A stretch of 64,000 nt of DNA, from contig NZ_CADIKI010000028.1 of assembly GCF_902859935.1 (NCBI RefSeq), forward strand, positions 31,207-95,206. Reading direction: 5' to 3'. This document shows positions 54,001-60,542 of this stretch, piece after piece. The position numbers and the translations under genes were made by a program. This DNA is from Paraburkholderia fynbosensis. Its GTDB lineage: Bacteria; Pseudomonadota; Gammaproteobacteria; Burkholderiales; Burkholderiaceae. Each line of letters begins with the position of its first letter. The stretch's first letter is position 1. The notes beneath the pieces are model-generated. The model was not told the DNA's origin. It saw nothing but the letters and a program-made list of their open reading frames with translations, and ran no database searches.

Positions 54001-54265
54001 CCCGATCGTGATGACGTCGTCGGCGTTCCTGCTGGGCGTCGTGCCGCTGGTGCTGGCGAGCGGCGGCGGTGCCGAAAGCCGCCGGTCGATCGGTACGGGC
54101 GTGTTCGGCGGCGTCGTGACGGCGACCTTGCTCGGGTTGGTATTTGCGCCGGTCGCGTTTCAGGCGGTGGCGGTGGTCGCGCAGCAAGGGCCGCGCGGCG
54201 CGCTGCGGCGCTTGCGTGGCTATCGGCGCCAGTCGCGCGGATTGACTCGCGATGTCGGCACATGA
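51080..54265 (+). CDS. RND transporter, AcrB-like, without local adaptor or outer-membrane channel
   Basis: Pump of about 1061 aa. The likely start is TTG 51080 giving MAAFFIDRPVFAWILALAVI, the family N-terminus; an ATG at 51075 is out of frame. The TM4 acidic pair is in GILVDDAIVVVESVHRVMDE and the TM10 Lys in GLSAKNAILIVQFARDLSLR. FKVGMITVIGLSAKN and SIGTGVFGGVV complete the core. It ends the long operon. No adaptor or channel gene is adjacent, so it must borrow one or act differently. Confidence 0.9.
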   Translation: MAAFFIDRPVFAWILALAVIIAGALALTQLPVAQYPRLAPPRIVIDAVYPGASTEAVDANVGSIIEESLDGADGMLYYETGSDGLGNLEIAATFAPGTNPDIAMMDVQNRLKQVEPRLPQQVVQQGISVFKAANTFLMLVALTSTDGTRDSAQLSDILSRDIMRELKRAPGVGSAQLWDADEALRVWLDPMKLREFGLAASDVNAAIAAQNASVAAGTLGDAPLADGQQLTASVNVKGQLLSPEEFGRIVLKAHPDGSAVRLADVARVEIGRDNYTFWSRLNGKPSATVGIQLGPRGNALETSGAIRARLAELANRLPPGVAVQVPFDSARFVNVAIHEVLITLAEAILLVFLVMWLFLRDLRYALVPTVVIPVTLMGAFVTMYAFGLSINVFTMFGLVLAIGILVDDAIVVVESVHRVMDEEGMAPRDATLKAMKQIGGAIVGVTAVLTAVFVPMAFFPGGVGGIYRQFAVAMIASMLVSSFMALSLTPALCANLLSAPAQSVRQRDARRGLRGVAARLSTRFEQGFDRASRAYRAMTAAAMRRVGPLLAVYAVLLLLCGALYWRMPGGFLPVEDQGQLQVMIQLPAGATQARTLAVVEQTESILRMQTAVANVTSVIGWSFEGSGQNVAMSFVTLKDWDQRGVDAMTLRDTLNRSFSRILDGNVQAQLPPSVPGVGHSDGFTFRLEDRGGLGRDALKAARDQLAERAKADPSLASIHFEDLPDAPRIEIDVDRAKAYALGVSFDRIADVFGSTFGSYYVDDFPAGGRMRRVLVAGDASTRMTETDLLALSVPNQSGAMVPLSSFATRRWTVGPVALTRYNGYPSLDLNGRAASGVSSGAAMEAMERLAVSLPAGIAFDWVDAAHEERAAARLTPLLLGLSLLAVFMALAALYESWTIPLAVLMVVPLGVVGAIAAMLMRGMPNDVYFKVGMITVIGLSAKNAILIVQFARDLSLRGVPLTRAVIRAAGARFRPIVMTSSAFLLGVVPLVLASGGGAESRRSIGTGVFGGVVTATLLGLVFAPVAFQAVAVVAQQGPRGALRRLRGYRRQSRGLTRDVGT

Positions 54266-54504
54266 TCGGCCCACGCGCTGTCGATCTTCCGATACGCACG
54301 TTCGAGGTCTTCTTTTTCGAAGCCGAGCCGCTCAAGGTGTCGCGCTGTGCAGATTGTGCGGCTGGTAATTCGCCATTACGCGATGTAGTTGCAGCACCTT
54401 ACCCTTTTGCATGCGGCGGCAGGCGCCCCATGAAGCGACGTCCCACGCGTTTCTGATTCGTCGACAATTGGTGAATATAAACGAACCTCGACGGAGAACT
54501 TGAG

Positions 54505-55035
54505 ATGCTGCTGCCGACAGAAATTCAGATTGAATCAACCCGGCTCCTGATCAAACCGTTCTCGGCCAGCGACGCCGATGCGACGTTTTCATGCATCACC
54601 CCATCGCTCACCCGTCACATGGCATGGGAGCCACCGGCATCCCGGCATGATTTTGACGATGTTTGGCGGTCCTGGATACCGTCGATAGCCGATGGGTCAG
54701 ACTATGTATTCGCACTGCGTCAACGCGCTGACGGGAGTTTCCTTGGGTTGGCCGGACTTCACCGCGTACATACCGCGAGCCCGGAACTCGGCATCTGGAT
54801 TCGTGAAGATCGTCATCGAAATGGCTTTGGTCGTGAAGCTGTAACTCTAGTTGCGCGCTGGGCAACGCGAACCATTGGCTCTGAAAGCTTTACCTATCCG
54901 GTTGCCGAAGAGAACCGCCCCAGTCGGCGCATCGCCGAGTCGTTGGGAGGCGTCATTGTGGAAAGCCGCATGACACCGAAGTACAAGTCCGTCGTCTACC
55001 GAATTCCTCGCCAGGCAGTGACGAACGACGTATAG
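54505..55035 (+). CDS. GNAT N-acetyltransferase (RimJ/RimL type)
   Basis: Protein of 176 aa starting after CGGAGAA. ESTRLLIKPFSASDADATFS near the start, LGIWIREDRHRNGFGREAVT as motif A and TYPVAEENRPSRRIAESLGG are RimJ/RimL features. It is a single gene separated by 240 bp from the operon end. The gap 54266-54504 holds no recognised gene. Confidence 0.88.
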   Translation: MLLPTEIQIESTRLLIKPFSASDADATFSCITPSLTRHMAWEPPASRHDFDDVWRSWIPSIADGSDYVFALRQRADGSFLGLAGLHRVHTASPELGIWIREDRHRNGFGREAVTLVARWATRTIGSESFTYPVAEENRPSRRIAESLGGVIVESRMTPKYKSVVYRIPRQAVTNDV

Positions 55036-55146
55036 GTGGTTCGGTTCGGACTTCACATCGACCTCCGTCGGCACAAGCGGTCATGAACGGTCTTCGTTAG
55101 ATCGGCGAGACAATCCAGATCCTGCATGCCCCTCCAACAAACGACT

Positions 55147-55668
55147 ATGAGTAACATTCAACTAAGACGCGCGACCCGTGCCGACGCCGCCGATCTGATT
55201 GCTGCAAATTTGGCAAATCGAGAATACCATTGGCCGTGGGTCACGGCATTCACGGATCAGGCTGGATTCGACGGCTGGTTTGCACGCGGACTGACCGGAT
55301 CAAATGTCGGACTAGTTGCACGGGAAAATGTCTCGAATAAGGTGGTCGGTGTGATCAACCTCAACGAGATTGTTGCGGGCGCTTTTCAGAGTGCTTATCT
55401 CGGTTATTACGGGATGTCAGACTTCAGTCGAACCGGTCTAATGACAGAGGCGCTTCGAACGACCGTCATGTACGCCTTCGCCGAGCTTGGTTTGCATCGC
55501 CTTGAGGCGAATATCCAACCGGCAAACGTGGCATCAATCTCACTCGTGCGTCGCGTGGGCTTCAAACAGGAAGGCTTTTCACCGAGCTATCTCCGCATTG
55601 ATGGAAAATGGCGCGACCATGAACGTTGGGCATTGCTCGCTGACGACGATGCCCCGGGAGCGACTTGA
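55147..55668 (+). CDS. GNAT N-acetyltransferase (RimJ/RimL type)
   Basis: Protein of 173 aa from the ATG at 55147 (MSNIQLRRATRADAADLIAA); an earlier ATG at 55126 adds seven residues. GYYGMSDFSRTGLMTEALRT is motif A and HRLEANIQPANVASISLVRR, VGFKQEGFSPSYLRIDGKWR are the RimJ C-terminal signature. Base composition is lower in GC than the neighbouring operon, hinting at separate acquisition. Confidence 0.9.
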   Translation: MSNIQLRRATRADAADLIAANLANREYHWPWVTAFTDQAGFDGWFARGLTGSNVGLVARENVSNKVVGVINLNEIVAGAFQSAYLGYYGMSDFSRTGLMTEALRTTVMYAFAELGLHRLEANIQPANVASISLVRRVGFKQEGFSPSYLRIDGKWRDHERWALLADDDAPGAT

Positions 55669-55807
55669 CTGAGTTGGGCGCCTCGTGCCGGACGCGCGAA
55701 GGCTGTCGCCGGCCCCACGAACGGTTGGTCAACGCGGTCTCCTGAACCGGCAAGCCGAAACATAACGGTCTGTACACAAAACCAGTTTGTGTGTCAGTAT
55801 TAGCAGC

Positions 55808-55888
55808 ATGGAACTTCGTAACGTCACGAGCAAGTCTCACCACCATCACGGTTGCTATCCAATGCGCCGTGGTTCGTTACGTCCGTAG
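55808..55888 (+). CDS. Histidine leader peptide
   Basis: ATG at 55808 opens a 26-codon frame: MELRNVTSKSHHHHGCYPMR, then RGSLRP and TAG. Four consecutive His codons (CAC CAC CAT CAC) sit in its centre. The frame precedes a terminator hairpin and a histidyl-tRNA synthetase-like gene, the arrangement of an amino-acid attenuator that reads the level of charged tRNA-His. The ORF is too short to be called by usual thresholds. Confidence 0.75.
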   Translation: MELRNVTSKSHHHHGCYPMRRGSLRP

Positions 55889-55965
55889 CAGGGAATCCGG
55901 GATCTCGTTCCTCCCTTTCCGTGCACAAACGACCAAGGCGCCTTAAGCGCCTTTTTTATTTTTTA
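55848..55965 (+). promoter_or_regulatory. Transcription attenuator with alternative hairpins
   Basis: Four mutually exclusive segments are visible. Segment 1 CACGG (about 55848, last His codon plus Gly) can pair with segment 2 CCGTG (about 55868). Overlapping segment 2, GCGCC (about 55865) can pair with segment 3 GGCGC (55937-55941). Segment 3 also pairs with segment 4, forming the terminator AAGGCGC-CTTAA-GCGCCTT followed by a T-rich run. Ribosome stalling at His codons would free segment 2 to pair with 3, allowing read-through into the downstream gene. Confidence 0.65.
55935..55965 (+). terminator. Rho-independent terminator of the his leader
   Basis: A 7-bp stem AAGGCGC / GCGCCTT with loop CTTAA, followed by TTTTATTTTTT-type sequence. 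It lies 47 bp after the leader stop codon and 18 bp before the synthetase-like ATG. Confidence 0.8.
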
Positions 55966-55982
55966 CACCGAAGAGGATTCTC

Positions 55983-56625
55983 ATGACCATGATTCGCGGA
56001 ACCCGTTTCATCGTTGGTAAGGAAGCCGCGCAAACACGCGCTCTAGAAAATCAGTTCCGGAGCTATCTTCATTAACGTTGGGGCAGAAGAGGCTATTGTT
56101 CCCGCTTTGTGGTCGCAGGATACGTTCATCCAAAAGGCTGGCGGCAGTGAAATCATCGGCCAAATGTGGGCCTTTCCCGATAAGAAGGGACGCGCCTGCT
56201 GCCTAATCCCGGAGGCAACTGCTCTTTTCCAGGAGCGGTGTATAGAGTTGTTGGGTCGCCAACAGGAACGGATGTTGTTTTATATCGCTCGATGCTATCG
56301 CTATGAACGACCGCAAGCCGGTCGGTATAGGGAATTCTCGCAACTGGGATTCGAGTACCTTTGCCCTGATCCGGAATTGGCGGTCAAACGTAGTCAGGAG
56401 ATAGTGATTGGCTTCTTTGATTCACTTGGACTTGGCTATGAAATCGACGGCTCAGCTCGTAGAGGCCTCAGCTACTATCTCAACGGTCGGGGCTTCGAGA
56501 TGCGCTGCACTGAACTCGGAGCGCAGCAGCAAGTGGTGGGCGGCGGGGCGTATCGGGAAGGTGCGGGCTTTGGAATCGGTGCGGAACGGCTGCTGTTGGC
56601 GATGGCAGCTCAAGGGCTCGTATAG
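55983..56625 (+). pseudogene. Histidyl-tRNA synthetase paralogue (catalytic domain only), frameshifted
   Basis: From ATG 55983 one frame reads MTMIRGTRFIVGKEAAQTRA, then LENQFRSYLH and stops. A +1 frame takes over with NVGAEEAIVPALWSQDTFIQ, KAGGSEIIGQMWAFPDKKG, the class II motif 2 RYERPQAGRYREFSQLGFEY, the HisRS-type RRGLSYYLNGRGFEM and motif 3 GAGFGIGAERLLLAM. The anticodon-binding domain is absent, so it is a short paralogue (about 213 codons), not the housekeeping HisRS. The frame break near 56070 needs one net extra base and makes it a likely pseudogene, unless it is a sequence error or a programmed shift. Confidence 0.78.
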
Positions 56626-56650
56626 CAATACGAAACGCGGGTAAAGGCTT

Positions 56651-56884
56651 GTGGTTGGGATCAATTGCAAGCCTCATATCGCGCTTGATACGCTTGCGCG
56701 TGAGAGCGGGGAAGGTCCGCTTCCCGCTCTCACGACCGTCCCTTGTGGGGGCGACTACGGAAGCACGAAGATTGCCGGGCTCGCGGCGATCGCCTGCGTC
56801 CCAGTTACTTCCCGCTACGACCAGCTAGAGACGTTCGCCTATGCTGTCGCGCGGACGATCGCAGGCATCGGCAGCATGAACTAA
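56651..56884 (+). CDS. Unrecognised reading frame after the HisRS paralogue
   Basis: A 77-aa frame with MVGINCKPHIALDTLARESG, GGDYGSTKIAGLAAIACVPV and YDQLETFAYAVARTIAGIGS. It looks protein-like at the C-terminus but I cannot place it. A 12-bp inverted repeat lies inside it at about 56702-56732 (GAGAGCGGGGAAG and CTTCCCGCTCTC around GTCCG). It may be the tail of a gene that belonged with the synthetase paralogue. The start codon is uncertain. Confidence 0.35.
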   Translation: MVGINCKPHIALDTLARESGEGPLPALTTVPCGGDYGSTKIAGLAAIACVPVTSRYDQLETFAYAVARTIAGIGSMN

Positions 56885-56944
56885 TGGTGTGAAGTCGCAG
56901 GCGCGAGGCGTCATCTCAAGTCGCCGGATGCTTCGCTTTGTTCT

Positions 56945-57223
56945 TCACCTGCCCCACGCTTGCACGATGACGTTAATCGCCTGGTCCTCATCCGGCTATG
57001 TCGTCGCCCAGGAGATAACTGACACGCGCATGATGCACATTCCTCTCCATTCCGCGTCCGAGAAGAAAAAGCTGCCTTCTGTCGCCAATTGAGCAATGAC
57101 ATCCCTCGTCGCCTGCTCGGATTGCTCGGATACCTGAGTCGAGCCGAACCGGACGAGGAATTGATTGAGCTCTACTTTGTTGAGCACATGGATGCCCGGT
57201 TCGCTGGCTGGCGCGGATGACAT
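56945..57223 (-). pseudogene. PLP-dependent group II decarboxylase C-terminal remnant
   Basis: The minus strand reads VELNQFLVRFGSTQVSEQSE, ATRDVIAQLATEGSFFFSDA, then EWRGMCIMRVSVISWATT, an in-frame TAG, PDEDQAINVIVQAWGR and a stop. This is the C-terminal domain of aromatic-amino-acid/tyrosine-type decarboxylases (LNQVLVRF......WRG..AMRISVS.W.TT..DV). The catalytic Lys region is absent. Confidence 0.65.
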
Positions 57224-57304
57224 TCCTTCGGAAAGCCGGCAATGCCGTTCGCCCGCGCACGCTACCTCGCTCCAGCAAAGTGCCGCGCGGGGATCGCCGG
57301 GACC

Positions 57305-57640
57305 ATGCTGTCTGACTACCTAGGCGCACTGGCGCATCGGCGCGAGGCCTTGAGATCGAAAACGCCGCTCGCTGAAGCAGACACACTCCGGCTGTATGAA
57401 GCACTGGCTAACAATCCGCTCTCCGCGGAGCGACTCGCGAGGACGACAGGCACCGATCCGGTGGCAGTGCGCCAGTGAGTGGGGCGGCAGGTGGCGCACA
57501 GCCATCTTCAGTACGACGCGGCGCGTCAGCAATACTGGATGAGCGAACAGCAGGCGTCGGCAATCGGCCAAGAGCCAGGGCTGTGTTTTGTTCCCGACGC
57601 TTTCCAGATCTGGCGTCGCGCCAAGCCTTTCGCGCGGTGA
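57305..57640 (+). pseudogene. Class I methyltransferase N-terminal remnant with TGG-to-TGA stop
   Basis: The frame reads LYEALANNPLSAERLARTTG, TDPVAVRQ, a TGA at 57476, then VGRQVAHSHLQYDAARQQYW, MSEQQASAIGQEPGLCFVPD and AFQIWR. This is the winged-helix N-terminal domain of a family of SAM-dependent methyltransferases (LAERTG.D.R.VREW...Q.A..Y..YD....RY.L...QA). The TGA replaces the conserved Trp of VREW. The SAM-binding domain is missing. Confidence 0.65.
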
Positions 57641-57752
57641 TGTGAAACACGGCGACTCGTACTCCGCGCGCCGTTTGAATCCGCGATCCGGCGATCGTGC
57701 GCCACCCTTCAGGCCTGCTAGACTGGACCTTTCTGAATTCGTGGAGGGGAAC

Positions 57753-57941
57753 ATGACGACACTCTACGTGGTGAAGACGGGCGAGAAGTTCCTATGCACG
57801 GCAGAGGACGGCGACATTGGCCTGGCGCCGGAGATTAAGGAAGCCATGTCGTTTCTCTCGTACGAGGAAGCGGAAACGGTGGCGAAAGAACACGCCGATC
57901 CCGGTTACGAGATTCTGGCGGTCAATGTTACGAAACGCTGA
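57753..57941 (+). CDS. Small hypothetical protein
   Basis: A 62-aa protein with a strong GGAGGGG ribosome site eight bases before the ATG. MTTLYVVKTGEKFLCTAEDG, then EIKEAMSFLSYEEAETVAKE and a C-terminal strand YEILAVNVTKR suggest a compact beta-alpha-beta fold. No family is recognised. It is not linked to the remnants upstream. Confidence 0.65.
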   Translation: MTTLYVVKTGEKFLCTAEDGDIGLAPEIKEAMSFLSYEEAETVAKEHADPGYEILAVNVTKR

Positions 57942-58029
57942 TGTGGAATTCCCTTCCAGGCGCTTGGTAAGGCGCTTCGAGCTGCGGCGCGCCTAGGCGC
58001 TCGTCGGCTAACGTGGTGCCGACAGCAAT

Positions 58030-58212
58030 CTAGTAAGCGGATTCCTGCCGGAACACCACTTCAACTAGCCGCGCCTGGGCGCTCATGTTGCTGTCGATCG
58101 ACAGCAACATGAGTTCGACCGCCGTGCGCACCGTCTCGGTCGGGAAACCCTTCGCTGAACGCAACCGGATACGGTGACGCCCAAGAGTAAGCCAATCGTA
58201 TTCGAATTCCAT
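58030..58212 (-). CDS. Small hypothetical protein
   Basis: A 60-aa protein read from the ATG at 58212 (GAGGAC upstream): MEFEYDWLTLGRHRIRLRSA, then KGFPTETVRTAVELMLLSID and RLVEVVFRQESAY. It is mostly helical and unrecognised. It diverges from the first Hsp20 gene, so the 240-bp gap between them holds both promoters. Confidence 0.6.
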   Translation of the reverse strand: MEFEYDWLTLGRHRIRLRSAKGFPTETVRTAVELMLLSIDSNMSAQARLVEVVFRQESAY

Positions 58213-58456
58213 GGTGTCCTCGCAGGGTGTTGCACGGTGTCGTGAACCTAGGGTTGGCAATCCGAATGCAAGAACAAAAAGTTGCCATCGCCCCTTCAAA
58301 TTTCCGTTTCCAGTCCTATCTTGAATATTGCTCGGGCAGTCGCGCTGGGAGATTTTGGCGCGCTGCGTGTTTCGATTTGTTTGCCGGCAGCCTGGCAGAC
58401 GAACTGGAGCGCGTAGGCCGGTTCGTCTTCCTGCTGGTCTGAAGGAGGAAATGACC

Positions 58457-58900
58457 ATGAGTGATCTCTATTCCGGGACCGACCTTTTCGGCGAACTCGA
58501 CCGTCTGCAACGGCAGATGGCGAGCCTCTTCGGCGGCTTCCCGTCCAGCATCCGTTCCGGGCGCTCCGGTGCGTTCCCGCAGGTCAACATCGGTTCGACT
58601 GACGACTCGATCGAGATCGTCGCGTTCGCGCCAGGTATCGATCCGGCGAACCTTGATGTGTCGATTGACAAGGGACTGCTGACCATCAGCGGCGAGCGCC
58701 GGACCGCGCAGCCGGACGCGGCTGGCGACGACACGCGTATCTATGCGCAGGAGCGGTTCGTCGGCGCTTTCCGGCGCGTCATTGAACTGCCGCAGCACGC
58801 GGACCCCGACAACGTTAAGGCGCACTACACCAATGGCTGCCTGACCGTGAGTATCGGCAAGCGGGAAACATCGAAGCCGCGCGCCATCACCGTTCAATGA
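58457..58900 (+). CDS. Hsp20-family small heat-shock protein 1
   Basis: Protein of 147 aa from the ATG at 58457, eight bases after GGAGG; an ATG six bases earlier is too close. The alpha-crystallin domain holds FPQVNIGSTDDSIEIVAFAP, GLLTISGERR, YAQERFVGAFRRVIELPQHA and NGCLTVSIGK (with the family's LTV strand). It holds unfolding proteins for refolding. The leader has an inverted repeat GACGAAC / GTTCGTC at about 58398-58429 and a TTCCT that could pair with the ribosome site, so thermosensing is possible. Confidence 0.93.
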   Translation: MSDLYSGTDLFGELDRLQRQMASLFGGFPSSIRSGRSGAFPQVNIGSTDDSIEIVAFAPGIDPANLDVSIDKGLLTISGERRTAQPDAAGDDTRIYAQERFVGAFRRVIELPQHADPDNVKAHYTNGCLTVSIGKRETSKPRAITVQ

Positions 58901-58928
58901 AACCCGTCGCAGAACTGAGGAGGACATC

Positions 58929-59336
58929 ATGAACGACACCACAGAACTTGCCAGGAAAGACGAAAAGGCGGTGGCGCAGCGCGAAGACGAGCAGTCGCAA
59001 CGCCGGCCCGCGCTAACGCCACCCGTGGACATCTTCGAGGACAGCCAGGGCGTCACCCTGTGGGCGGATCTGCCCGGCGTGACCAAGGACCGGCTCGACG
59101 TGAAGATGCATGACGGCAACCTGTACATCGAGGCCGAGGCGGTGGTGCCCACGCCGGAGGGGCTGCGTCTGCAGCATGCGGAAATCCGCGAACCCCGCTT
59201 TGCGCGGGCATTTTCGCTGGGTGCCGACTTCGATACGTCGAAAATCGACGCGAACCTGAAGGACGGCGTGCTGAAGCTGACGATACCGCGCCGCGACGAA
59301 GCCCGGCCGCGCCGGATCGAAGTGCGTACGAAATAA
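58929..59336 (+). CDS. Hsp20-family small heat-shock protein 2
   Basis: Protein of 135 aa beginning 28 bp after the first, with GAGGAGG before the ATG. Alpha-crystallin core: PPVDIFEDSQGVTLWADLPG, VKMHDGNLYIEAEAV, REPRFARAFSLGADFDTSKI and LKDGVLKLTIPRRDEARPRR. It is clearly diverged from gene 1 and likely forms mixed oligomers, as paired Hsp20s do. Confidence 0.93.
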   Translation: MNDTTELARKDEKAVAQREDEQSQRRPALTPPVDIFEDSQGVTLWADLPGVTKDRLDVKMHDGNLYIEAEAVVPTPEGLRLQHAEIREPRFARAFSLGADFDTSKIDANLKDGVLKLTIPRRDEARPRRIEVRTK

Positions 59337-59634
59337 AGTCGGCAGTGGGCAGCAACGACAGGAAGAAAACCGGTGGCGGTCGTCTGGCCGCACCTTCGAC
59401 TGCGGAGGCCCCGATGCAAAACGTCACACATGAATGCTGGCGCGGATGCACGCTCAGCATATGGGCGGTGCCGGTGCGTGAGCTCGTGCCGGTACGTGAG
59501 CTCAGGACGCGCCGCGGATCGCGAGGCGGCCGCGGCGGCGTTCCACAGACGCAGTCCGGAATGTCGAGGGCTGTCGCGGCTTCAGCGCAATGGCCGGAAT
59601 CCGGTTCTCCGGCCGGACCGTCGAGGAGGATACG
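59337..59634. other. Gap between Hsp20 genes 2 and 3
   Basis: About 300 bp. It contains a direct repeat of TGCCGGTRCGTGAGCTC spaced about 16 bp apart near 59470-59503. An open frame here has low-complexity Arg/Gly sequence and no homology signal, so I do not call it. A promoter for Hsp20 gene 3 is expected. Confidence 0.4.
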
Positions 59635-60198
59635 ATGAACACGGACCCGAAAAAGTGGAATCCCTTCAAGTTCCTACGCGGGGCGGCCCGCAAGTCCGAT
59701 GCGGACAGGCCGGAAAGCCCCCCGGCGAATGAACAGTGGCGTGCCCCGTGGCCTGACATTCCGCGGCTGTTCTCACGCGAACCGTGGCGTGCTGTGGAAG
59801 AGTTCTTCCATGACCCGTTTGCAGGCCGCGGCGCGCTCGAACGATGGTTTGGCGACTTCAGTTCATCGCGCTTCCAGCCGCGCATCGACGTCGTCGACGA
59901 AGGGAAGGTGTTGCGCGTGACCGCCGAGCTGCCCGGGATGGAGCGCGAAGATTTGAATGTGAGCGTCGAGGATGGGGCGATCGTGTTGCGCGGCGAGAAG
60001 AAACAGGACGTGCGCAGCGAGGAAGACGGCTGCTACCGGCTCGAGCGCGCCTATGGAAACTTCGTGCGCACGATCCCGATGCCGGAAAACGCCGACCCCG
60101 ATCACGCCCTGGCAAAGTTCGACAACGGTGTGCTCACGTTGACCGTGCCAAAATCGGAGCCGGCGCGATCCACGGGTCGCACGATCGATATCGGCTAG
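59635..60198 (+). CDS. Hsp20-family protein 3 with N-terminal extension
   Basis: Protein of 187 aa, GAGGAGG before the ATG. About 75 extra N-terminal residues (Trp-rich, with PWPDIPRLFSREPWRAVEEF) precede the alpha-crystallin domain: RIDVVDEGKVLRVTAELPGM, EDGAIVLRGEKKQDVRSEED, YRLERAYGNFVRTIPMPENA and FDNGVLTLTVPK. It is closer to classical bacterial Hsp20 than the two preceding proteins. Confidence 0.94.
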   Translation: MNTDPKKWNPFKFLRGAARKSDADRPESPPANEQWRAPWPDIPRLFSREPWRAVEEFFHDPFAGRGALERWFGDFSSSRFQPRIDVVDEGKVLRVTAELPGMEREDLNVSVEDGAIVLRGEKKQDVRSEEDGCYRLERAYGNFVRTIPMPENADPDHALAKFDNGVLTLTVPKSEPARSTGRTIDIG

Positions 60199-60246
60199 GG
60201 CAAACCGTCGGGAAGTGCCCTGGTCGCGGCGGACATCGGGCGAGCC

Positions 60247-60322
60247 GGGCCGTTAGCTCAGCTGGTAGAGCAGCGGACTTTTAATCCGTTGGTCACTGGT
60301 TCGAATCCAGTACGGCCTACCC
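60247..60322 (+). tRNA. tRNA-Lys (anticodon TTT)
   Basis: Cloverleaf drawn by hand: acceptor GGGCCGT / ACGGCCT (one G-T pair at the end), D-arm GCTC/GAGC, anticodon stem GCGGA / TCCGT with loop CTTTTAA (anticodon TTT at 60280-60282), and T-arm ACTGG / CCAGT with TTCGAAT. After discriminator A the sequence is CCCA, not the usual encoded CCA, so the 3' end may need editing or this is a variant copy. Confidence 0.93.
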
Positions 60323-60542
60323 ACTCGGCACGCTTGAGTCGGACTTTTCACGCGCGACAGGACTGCACGCCCGCTGTCCGGTCAGGGTTGCCGGATGAGC
60401 GCATCGCTCGAACGGCTGGTCGGCGATGAGGTCGGAAAGTACCACTCGAAGCAGCGTAAACCCGACGGGGTTGTATCACGAATTCCCGCGTAGGATAAAT
60501 TCGACCAGAATGCCTCGGTGACCTCTTTCCACAGGAGCAGGC

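Noticed and set aside
59345..59638. 97-codon frame between Hsp20 genes 2 and 3
   Set aside because: Low-complexity Arg/Gly sequence without a ribosome site; competing frames overlap it.
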